A DNA stretch of 64,000 bases from Heterostelium album PN500. Its lineage: Eukaryota > Evosea > Eumycetozoa > Acytosteliales > Acytosteliaceae. The position numbers were made by a program, and so were the translations under genes. Location: positions 434,001 through 498,000 of the forward strand of contig NW_008805073.1 of assembly GCF_000004825.1 (NCBI RefSeq). Reading direction: 5' to 3'. Below, one piece after another: positions 55,801 through 64,000 of this stretch; position 1 is the stretch's first letter; each line of letters starts with the position of its first letter. The notes beneath the pieces were generated by a model that saw only the letters and a program-made list of their open reading frames with translations, was not told the DNA's origin and ran no database searches.

Positions 55801-58800
55801 TTCGATTGCAAGATTCCTCGCTGGCACGGTGAGTTTGTTCGGACCAAAGATCTTGACAATGACAACGTCCACTGCTTTTTTGTAGACGGTGGTAGTGGTG
55901 CTGTGCGATTTTCCTTGGATGTTTGTTACTTTCAGTTGGAAGGAATACGATGCCCCAATATCAAGAGTTCGATTGCTAATTCTCACTTTGGCGCCGTGTG
56001 AATTCTGTAGGAGTTCAATCAACTCGTTGACGTGTGATGCAGCTTGATAGACACTCCATTCATAGGTAAGTCCACGAGTTGATCCTGCGCCATTCTCAGA
56101 GTAGGAACCGTCCAGAAGCAGCTCGTCACAAGGACCAATGTCTTCTGGTGCTTTAATGGTTGCAACCGGGATGAGAGTACCCAACGATGTAAGCTGAATC
56201 GATTCACGGTTATTTGGTTCACCACCGACCGACTCAATCGATCCTGCATTGAATTCAATGATATCACCGATTTCAGTGGTGGAGGCATGTCCGAGTGTGA
56301 TAGTCAGTGTCTTTGGATCTGTCCAGCTACAGGTTGGATCTTCTCCCAATCTTCTGAGGGTGGAAGCAGTCAGATATTGTTCACAAGTTCTTGGTTTTAC
56401 ATTGGTTTCCGGTGTGAATGTACATTGGATAGTCGTTCCCACGGCGTTGATCGTACAGGTTTGGACTTGTGGAGCAGACAGCGAGACGTACGTGTAACCA
56501 CTGTGTAGTGTGTAGTTTCTACCTTGTGAAGACATGACATTTACATCGGTGGGAAGCGGTGTGTTACCTCTTGGAACATTGCAAGTGATTCGGTTGGTGT
56601 TGGCATCGACGTTCATCGCCTGACATTGCTGTCCACCTATAAAGACCGCCTGGATGGGACAGTTGAATCCGGTACCTTCAATGGTGATCTGGTTGCCACC
56701 TGTCATTGGACCAGAAGGTGGACTAATGCCTGTCAACGTTATATTACATGTCTCCATTGTTTTCTCAACCATTTTGTTACGAGCCAACAGCTTCATGACG
56801 GGTTTGGCATCGGACAGGAACTTTTGGTAGGGACGGATGTATCTCATTTGATTCAACTTGTGATCGGTGTTGTACACCATCTGACCTTGACGATCGTGTA
56901 TTCTATAGTACAAAAGTGGATCGGTTGCAATTGCCAGTTTGTAGCCGTGGATAACCAACTTGGCGAGAAGCTCGTGGTCTTCGAGACCGACTCCATACTC
57001 TTCGGTGAATCCACCGATTGCATTGAAGGTGGCGCGACGAATAAAGAAGTTGGCATCACCGAAACAATTCTTAAACAGACCGACTGACAGTGAAGAACCG
57101 AGAGGAATCCATTGGCGTTGAATTGGTGTGTGATCCGTTGGTGTGTTGGTGGTGGTGATGATGGAATGTGGCGAAGTAACTACATCGGCATTGGTGTGCA
57201 TTGCCACCTTCACATAGGTAGCCAAAGCATTGGGATAAGCGGCATTATCATCATCCAAGAAATAGATATATTCACCGGATGCCTCACGAACAGCTGTGTT
57301 TCTGGCAGCACCAAGATACCGGTTGGCAGTTCTTATCAACTTCCAATGACGTTTCTTGAATTGCGACTCGAGTGATTTGAGATAGCTGAGTGCTTCAGTT
57401 GTATTACTTCCATCATCAACAAGAATCACTTCGTAATTTCCATAGTTTTGTTTATCAATCGATTGTAGTGCTTGTTTCAAAAGAGTAGGACGATTGAAAT
57501 GTACAATACAAACTGATACCAAAGGTTGATTGGATGTTGATTGAGTATTGGTCGTTGTTGAATGATTTAAAACAATATTTAATTGCGATTGTTTTAGTTG
57601 TTGTTGTTGTTCAAGCTCAGTATAGAAAGATGACCATGTATCCAAAGAATGTGATGCAGAAAAAGTTGGTCTTGCAATAACTACACCCTTTTTGATGGAA
57701 CTCAACAACTTTCTAAAGAGAAGATGTGGTTTGGTGTCAAACAATACAGAGTCACGGTCTCGTTTGTCCACCAATGGAATCATAGATGCAGTGGAACTTG
57801 CAATCACTGGAATCGATTTATATAAACATTCATATAATGTATATGGAGCATTATCTTCAAGTGATGGGATAATCTATAATTATAGATGAAAAGAAAATGT
57901 AATTAATTAGTTTCATTTCAAATACATTTAATTTGTTATTGTTTTAACTTACAGCTAAACGAGCTGGAGATTTCACTAGATAATCTAATGCTTCATTAGA
58001 TGTCTTGTCAGAGATGAATGAGACTGCGAATGGCCATTGGAGAGCACGCTTTCTGATGTAACCGATTGAGGATTCACCTTTGATGGTTGAGGTTCTTCCC
58101 AGGAAAGTAACTTTGTAGTTTTTTCAATTCGAAAGTTGATCCTTGTTTTGCCAATAGATCCAGTGCATCACACAACAGAATAACACCTTTTCTTTGTTCC
58201 AATCTACCAAAGAATACAAACTCTTCAATTGGAGAAGAAAAAGATTGGTGTTGTTGAATTTGACTATCTACTTCATCTTCCTTGTTCTTGTTGTTTACGT
58301 TATCTCCACTTATAACACTTGGGGACAAGAAAGAAAGCAGTGCCAATTTATCGGGTGAAATGGTCCAACCTTGTTTTCTCAGCCAATTGACAATGTAGGT
58401 GGATGGCGTCCAAACGACATCGGCCAGCTCAACACTCTTTCTCTCCATGTAGTCGAGTTCAAACTCGGATTCGAGCGTTGGTTTATTCTGAGTGTTTGAC
58501 TGGATTACCCATGAGGACGGTCCGTGCAATCCAACGACAATTTTCGAGCGTTGGAAGTGTTGTCCACTCGCTTTGGCCAGCGAAGTATAGTATGCCATAC
58601 CCTCAAAGTCTGGGAAGTGAATGATGTCATACTGTTGAGACTTGAGGTATTGGTAGACCTGGTAGGAACGCTTCACCAGATACGGATTGTCAAGAGGGAC
58701 GGGCGATGCTGGTAACGCAACCAAATTAATGTTGCGCTTCTCACGCAGCAGCAGTTTCCACTCGGAAAAACTCATTCGCTCGGTTGCCTCATCACGCGCA

Positions 58801-59451
58801 TACAACAGTGTAACATCGTGTCCTCGAGCAACAAGAAAATCCGCTAGAATAGAATACACCGTACCAATACCAGATGTTGAATACATTCCTTCAAAACTAC
58901 TAACGACCAACACTATTTTTAATTTCTTTTTACTCATTTCATTTTCCAAATTAAGTAGTTGTTGTTTATCATTTTCAAAATTATTATTACTACTATTATT
59001 ATCATTTTTAATATTAATATTATTATTACTATCTACTATATTTGATTCAATACTTGAATACCAATCTTAAATTCAAATTAAAATTAATAAATTTTGTTTT
59101 TCCAGTTTTTCCAGTTTTTCTGGAAATATTATATTATAACATTGACATACCTAATGTAATTGAATTATTTGTTGATTTATATTGTAAATTATTTAATCTG
59201 TTTACAATGTCCCAGAGATTCTGTTGATAAAGATAGTCATTGAGATTATAACTATTTAATTGACTAAGAATATTGTCATATTCTTCTCGCAGTGAATTGA
59301 TATCGTTTGTAACGATTGGTCTATTATGATCGAAACTATATGTATTGACTTGTAGTGAAAAAGGTACTACCAATAAAACTATGAATAAAATAAGATAAAC
59401 ATTTTTATAAAATCGATTATAATTATTATCTATTATATTTATTATTTTCAT
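52822..59451 (-). CDS. Giant membrane protein: two glycosyltransferase domains, IPT/TIG, REJ/PKD-like region, GPS, C-terminal helix
   Basis: Exons 59151..59451, 57953..59065 and 52822..57873 encode about 2154 residues. Order: membrane anchor (about 17-36); GT4 domain with EEFVFFGRLEQRKG and the E-x7-E motif SLEDNAPYTLYECL; GT2 (GT-A) domain from about 585 with SVCIVHFNRP, DDDN (about 677) and LEDHEL (about 773); IPT/TIG domain (about 848-930); PKD/REJ-like beta region (about 1000-1500) with TLDASNSRDPDG; GPS motif (about 1850-1885) with CVWWD, GC, and CKCSHLTQFAV, including the HLT cleavage tripeptide; a helix (about 1893-1917); a Lys-rich tail with an IQ-like MQRAWRSKQHLRQL. The frame is joined across a run of six T at 58119..58124 where one base too many breaks it; I read that as a sequence error. 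Both transferase sites look intact. Orientation across the membrane is unclear. Confidence 0.75.
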
Positions 59452-60723
59452 TATATAAATAAAATAAAATAAATAAATACAAAACTAATTATATATTATT
59501 ACTATATTATTATTATTATTTTATTTAAATATAATCAATAATCAATAATTAAACAAATAAAACTAATTAAAATCTAACCTATCTATCTAATTATTATTTA
59601 ACTATTGCTATAATTCTATTATTTTGTTGTTTATGATTTAAAAATAAATAATTAATGAAGAATGGAAGAAAAATAATTATAATATGCTTTGGAAAGTAAA
59701 GATTGTTTGTCTGTCGTCTGAATTTGATTATTCTTTTTTTGTCGATATTCTCTATCCACACACATTCACACACTCTCTCAAAGTACAATACGATACACCT
59801 ATGGACTATATGTGGGTTGATTTAGTTTCAGTGCACTGAGTTGAAACCTTAATGAACAAATATGTGTATAGATGATACTGATGCTGATGCTGATGATGAT
59901 GGTTGATATAAGGGGGAATAATTCATTACAATGAATGAAATAGGATAGAATTGGATTAATAGGATGTGTTGTTTGACTTGTTGTTTGTTGCACTCATTAT
60001 TAACTTCTTCCTCTGACTACTCATCTACTCTTCTACGCTTTTACTCTTATACTACTAATAGTAGTACTAATTCGAAAATTTGTAAGTTGTGGTTATTTTT
60101 CTATTGATTTCCTTTGTCAACACTCACGCAAATTGTCTCTACACATATTACCAAACCACAACCAACACACATCTCATAATAACCAACATCATCATTGTTA
60201 TTAAATAACAATTGCTATATAAATCAACCACTACTATTTCTATCTATCTATCTATCTATTTATTCCTACATTATTCGATAATATATTAATTAATTGTTGT
60301 TATTTGTTTTTTTCGAAGTGTGAACACTGACACAACCACCCACACACTGCATCAAACAAAACAATCAAATAAAAAATAAAATAAAATAAAAAAGAAAATA
60401 ATCATTTAATGAGTCAACACTCATAAACACACACAATTGATTATCATAATCAATCAAAATATATATTAATTTATATATAATCATATTGTGTAAAAAAGTA
60501 ATTATAATTGCTCACTTTTTTTTCATTGATCAAATTAATGAATATTCTTGATTTATACAAATAGTTTAATTAGTTATCATTAATAAGATATGATTTTGAT
60601 TGATCTATGATCTTAATAGATATGTGTATTTACATGTTTTTTTATTTGTGTTTTATTGATTTTATATTATTTTTTTTTTTGATTGATTTGATCTTTATGA
60701 GACTGATTGATTAGCTAATCGAT
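59452..60723. other. AT-rich intergenic region
   Basis: 1.27 kb. CTAT repeat at about 60241..60259, TGATGC repeats at 59875..59898, AAAT runs. A minus-strand 64-codon frame near 59594 and another at 59799 lack ATG context and are not called. Confidence 0.5.
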
Positions 60724-61407
60724 TTACTTTGATTTCTTCAAAGCCTCGGCAACCAAATTCTTTTCGAAATCAGACTTGGCATCCATCTTTGATACTTTGA
60801 CATACCATTCTTTGGCACTGGCGTTGTCCTTCAATGCTGCGTAGGTGTCGGCAATGGAGAGTGAATTACGGATCAAAGTGGGATCGGCCTTGTCAGCACG
60901 GATATAGTAGTCCAAAGCCTCTTGGAAGGTGGCAGTTGGTGGAGTACCAAAGAGAGCAGAGGCAGCGGCACGCTCTACCCAACCGATGTTGGCAACGCTG
61001 AAACACCAACGACCGAGCAAATGGAGAGTGGTTGGATCTTCGGGCTTCAACTCGAGCGAACGGAGAGCGTGCTCCTTGATCTTGTAGGCGTTGGCAATCT
61101 TCTCCTTGGCCGAGAGATGGTCACCGAGACCACTGGTGATGATAGACCACCACTTGTGGAGAGCCCAGTGTTGTTCGTTCTTGGCGAGCGACTCGTTGAT
61201 GAGTGCCATTGCTTTGTTGAGCAACTCCAACTTTTGTGCCTTGTCGGCGACCTCTTCGTTCTTGTCGTAGTAGGAACGAGCTAGACGCCATGAAATTTCA
61301 ACGTTATCTGGGTAGGTTTGGTGTGCCTCCTCCAACAATGTATAGATTGTAGCGTATTCACGATTCAAATGCAAAGCATCTGCACGACTAATAATTTCTT
61401 CTGCCAT
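60724..61407 (-). CDS. RMDN-family TPR protein (regulator of microtubule dynamics)
   Basis: An intronless gene of 227 residues made almost wholly of TPR-like helices. Family signatures: VEISWRLARSYYD, HWALHKWWSII (family consensus WALHKW), LHLLGRWCFSVA and LFGTPPTATFQEALDYY. It lacks the N-terminal membrane segment of animal RMDN2/3, so it resembles RMDN1 and may be soluble or mitochondrial. Animal and worm members associate with microtubules and spindle poles; RMDN3 tethers ER to mitochondria. The small size equals the conserved core. The coding DNA is notably GC-rich and regular, as in well-expressed genes. Confidence 0.88.
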   Translation of the reverse strand: MAEEIISRADALHLNREYATIYTLLEEAHQTYPDNVEISWRLARSYYDKNEEVADKAQKLELLNKAMALINESLAKNEQHWALHKWWSIITSGLGDHLSAKEKIANAYKIKEHALRSLELKPEDPTTLHLLGRWCFSVANIGWVERAAASALFGTPPTATFQEALDYYIRADKADPTLIRNSLSIADTYAALKDNASAKEWYVKVSKMDAKSDFEKNLVAEALKKSK

Positions 61408-62159
61408 TATTTATTACTTAAATATATTTGTATTTAACAAGATTCAAAAAACAAATGAAAAACTTTGACATAAATCACAACAAACATTAATTAATTTCTT
61501 CCCACACTCCTTGAACTGAAAAATTCAAAAAATATCTGAACTATTGTTGAAATTTTCATATTTTGGCAATTCATTTCCTTTTTTGATCCCTGCCCTGCTG
61601 GTCATCATGATGAGTGGTGTGGCTAAAATATTATAATATTTTTCTTTTTAAAACAATTCAAATTAAATTTCAAATATAAATTCAATTTTATTTATAATAA
61701 TAAACAATAAAATAGATTATTTAAAATATTACTATATTTATTCAAAGTGCTGAATATTTATGTAGGTGTTGGATTAAAAGATGGATCAAAGCTTGTTACT
61801 CTATTGCCTTATCAAATTCATGATTCGATAAACGGAATAGTCAGAGAATCGATTGTTATCGTCGTATCGTTGGGTGTTCATCAAAGTTGACATTATTTGA
61901 ACTGACTGACAAACTTTGGATGTAATCTTAAAATACAAACAAAAGACAAAGGATATTCGGAAGCATCGTGGCATTGTAGTTGAATCTACAAATATCTTCA
62001 TTCCTTCTTTTTTGAGAACGTTCTCAAAAAAAGCAAACATTACAGAATATGCTCAGCCTCATAGATTGGTGACTTGTATTATTTAAATAATCTATTTTAT
62101 TATCATAGTATTAATATTATTATTAAATTTAAAAAAAAACTAAACAACAATCAATAGAA
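61408..62159. other. Intergenic region with coding remnant
   Basis: 752 bp. At 61762..61890 on the plus strand the frame VGVGLKDGSKLVTLLPYQIH continues DSINGIVRESIVIVVSLGV before a stop; it is protein-like but has no start or neighbours. The minus strand of the same stretch is open too (61801..62040). One of them may be a fragment of a lost gene. The rest is A/T-rich. Confidence 0.4.
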
Positions 62160-64000
62160 TCAATAAAACTCTTGTTCTATCGATAATAATGTTGTTGTAT
62201 TCGATTGTTGTACATTTGTTTTCTTTTCTTTCCATTGATTTAGTAATTTAATTTCTTGATCTATTGATGATGTTGATGAAGATGGAGTTGGTTTTGATGT
62301 TGAATTTGTTGTTTTTGTTGGTTCTTTAATTGAGGTTATTGAAAATAGTGAATTTTCACCTGGACCTTGTAGACGAGCCAAGAATGTATCGCTTTGTCTT
62401 GGAATCTTTTGTATCCAGAGATCCAATACGTTTTGGAATGACGATAGAACTCCAGAGTTGGAGGAACGGAATTCAAAGCGCGTCTGGATGACCTTTCCGT
62501 GATACTCATCCATGGTGACGCGATCCATTCCCGTGACGATGAAGCAAATCTGGTCGTTGAACCAGGTCGACGATGAAAATGCCAGTTGGAAAGAACTGGC
62601 GTCAAAGTACGACGATTGCACATTGTGGAATGGGTAGTTTAGGAGACATTGATTGATGAGTTCACGACTCACCGAATCGCCTTCGAATACAACGTCCACT
62701 TGGAACGACGCTTCGAAACGTGGCCATTGCTGGAGGAATTGATGCTTATTGTATTTCAGAGGTATCAAGAATTGATTCCAATCGAATTGGTAGTCTTGTA
62801 GACGTGTCTCGATCGGTACCATGGTGACGGGTGGCGGCTTGGTTGACTGCGCCGACTCGATTTCACACATGCCCGAAGGATGACAATAGGCAATAGAGAA
62901 TGTTACATAGTTGTGGTCGAGTCCGGTTACCGATAGAGGAACCTCAAATTGATAGGATTTCTCTGGGAGAAGCTTGGGAATTTGGTGGCGCGACTGTGTG
63001 AGTGGATGTGGAAACTCGAGATGTCCAGAGAGTCCGAGGGTGACGGTGATATTCTTCAGGGCGAATGGGAGCAAGTTGGTGACGCTGATATTCAAGCTGA
63101 TCGTGTGGAGCGTTGGGTGAGCAGTGTGACTGACTTCCAGCCAGACGGGGTCGCCGCATCCCGAGAGTAGAGTGGTGTCGCGCGATGGACGGTCGCGAAT
63201 CGACGAACCATAATGCTCGCCAGCCAGCCCGGTGATCGCTTTCTTGCATTCATATGCAAAGATATCGCTTGCCGTTCTCAGAGTGTTGGAACTCTCGAGG
63301 AATTCAATGGGAATGCAATAGGAGAAGTCGATATTCGATGGCGCGAACGAAGGGGTGGCGCGAACCGACGGGTTGGCGATTGCTTTCTTGATGAAGCGAG
63401 CCCGACTCACCACCTCCTTGTTGGAGGAGTACCCCTCGATGAGATCGTCGAGCGTACGTTGGACAGCGCTGTCCGCAGAGGGAATATTCAATCCCATCAA
63501 GTAGAGACACTCCAACGCACCGAGCCAGAAAGCACTGAGAGATTTCAGCTGAGCTGGAACGGCGCGGCCATACTGTGATACTCCCATCACCATGTTTCGG
63601 ATGCTGCCATTGAATTGTGTGAATTTCGGTTGGTTATCGAGATAGAGGAAACGCGCACGCAGTGTATTTATCAGTAGGATAGAATCGCTCTGTTCATAGA
63701 CTTTGTTGGCTGATGACTTTAAGAGATGCAACGCCAACAAGAAGATCGATTGCAGACAGATGTAATCCGATGGAATCTTTGGTATTTGTTCTAAAAGATC
63801 CGAACGTAAAAGTGATACTAATTTCTGTGCGTTTGTAGCTGTTGCTGTTGTTGTTGGATCCGATGCTGCTGCTGATGAAGAAGACGACGTTGTTGTTGTT
63901 GTTGTTGGCAAGGTGACGCGACATAACCAATCGACGAAACGAATACAATATTCATGTGCAGAAAGACGTTCTCCTGCCCATAATACACATTTCAAACATA
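62160..64000 (-). CDS. Adaptor-appendage-type vesicle coat subunit, C-terminal part (possibly TPLATE of TSET); runs off right edge
   Basis: The frame is open from base 64000 to the stop at 62160, giving 612 C-terminal residues with no intron; the start lies outside. The N-terminal 210 residues look like an alpha-solenoid (helical, Leu-rich). About residues 290-400 form a beta-sandwich appendage-like part (DPVWLEVSHTAHPTLHTISL, ISVTNLLPFALKNITVTLGL). A second mixed alpha/beta platform-like part follows, then a Ser/Thr-rich tail. This layout is that of beta-type adaptor or TPLATE/COPI subunits. TSET with TPLATE is known in Dictyostelium, and the appendage phrasing recalls it, but AP or COPI beta subunits are possible. 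Two Ser/Thr runs lie near the left end. Confidence 0.45.
   Translation of the reverse strand, partial: CLKCVLWAGERLSAHEYCIRFVDWLCRVTLPTTTTTTSSSSSAAASDPTTTATATNAQKLVSLLRSDLLEQIPKIPSDYICLQSIFLLALHLLKSSANKVYEQSDSILLINTLRARFLYLDNQPKFTQFNGSIRNMVMGVSQYGRAVPAQLKSLSAFWLGALECLYLMGLNIPSADSAVQRTLDDLIEGYSSNKEVVSRARFIKKAIANPSVRATPSFAPSNIDFSYCIPIEFLESSNTLRTASDIFAYECKKAITGLAGEHYGSSIRDRPSRDTTLLSGCGDPVWLEVSHTAHPTLHTISLNISVTNLLPFALKNITVTLGLSGHLEFPHPLTQSRHQIPKLLPEKSYQFEVPLSVTGLDHNYVTFSIAYCHPSGMCEIESAQSTKPPPVTMVPIETRLQDYQFDWNQFLIPLKYNKHQFLQQWPRFEASFQVDVVFEGDSVSRELINQCLLNYPFHNVQSSYFDASSFQLAFSSSTWFNDQICFIVTGMDRVTMDEYHGKVIQTRFEFRSSNSGVLSSFQNVLDLWIQKIPRQSDTFLARLQGPGENSLFSITSIKEPTKTTNSTSKPTPSSSTSSIDQEIKLLNQWKEKKTNVQQSNTTTLLSIEQEFY

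Noticed and set aside
1-64000. tRNA, rRNA and CRISPR search by eye
   Set aside because: No cloverleaf with a GGTTCGAATCC-type arm, no rRNA-like stretch and no regular spacer-repeat array noticed; a covariance-model scan would be needed to exclude small RNAs.

Overview
The window looks like nuclear DNA of a dictyostelid social amoeba. Intergenic DNA is extremely AT-rich with homopolymer tracts. Coding DNA is clearly richer in GC, and most genes carry short GT-AG introns (about 40-310 bp) with pure A/T interiors. Proteins carry Asn, Gln, Thr and Ser runs, and there are dictyostelid signatures: a FNIP-repeat F-box protein, a cofilin and myosin essential light chain whose ATG stands alone in exon 1, and a TKL kinase with helices. 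The fairly GC-rich codon use suggests a Cavenderia/Heterostelium-type species rather than D. discoideum; this is inference. No virus-like element or LTR retroelement was recognised. Layout, left to right. 1-8 kb, all minus strand: 5' part of a CSC1/OSCA-type channel, two tandem paralogues of a Cys-rich single-pass surface protein, a membrane-anchored two-thioredoxin-domain disulfide isomerase, and a bacterial-type MTA/SAH deaminase. 9-20 kb, plus strand: F-box/FNIP protein, the ribosome-biogenesis GTPase NOG1, a predicted seven-helix TKL kinase receptor, and cofilin. 20-30 kb is the disturbed part. It holds a gene with a complete serine-recombinase catalytic signature, a 36-bp perfect inverted repeat inside that gene, a 95-bp perfect copy of the cofilin 3' flank, a roughly 535-bp inverted duplication containing the last exon of the essential light chain gene, and several decayed gene fragments around intact genes for a purple acid phosphatase, an unrecognised secreted protein and the myosin light chain. 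30-36 kb: an Mdm12-like ERMES subunit, a 2-oxoglutarate/Fe(II) oxygenase and a diaminopimelate-epimerase-fold protein lacking one catalytic cysteine. 37-39.4 kb: the two mitochondrial pyruvate carrier subunits, MPC2 and MPC1, head to head across 476 bp. 39.4-49 kb: a 3.1-kb gene desert, a GPI-anchored DUF4397-like protein, a TOM1-type multispanning protein and a two-module AAA ATPase with altered Walker B motifs. 50-64 kb: an ARID protein, a giant (about 2154 aa) membrane protein joining two glycosyltransferase domains to IPT, REJ/PKD and GPS modules, an RMDN-type TPR protein, and the C-terminal part of an adaptor-appendage (TPLATE-like) protein. Strongest leads for something new: the eukaryotic serine-recombinase gene within its duplicated neighbourhood, the glycosyltransferase-REJ-GPS fusion, the divergent MPC1/MPC2 pair, and the epimerase with a Cys-to-Ser active site. 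All gene models were built by eye from splice signals and reading-frame continuity; family names rest on remembered motifs, not searches.
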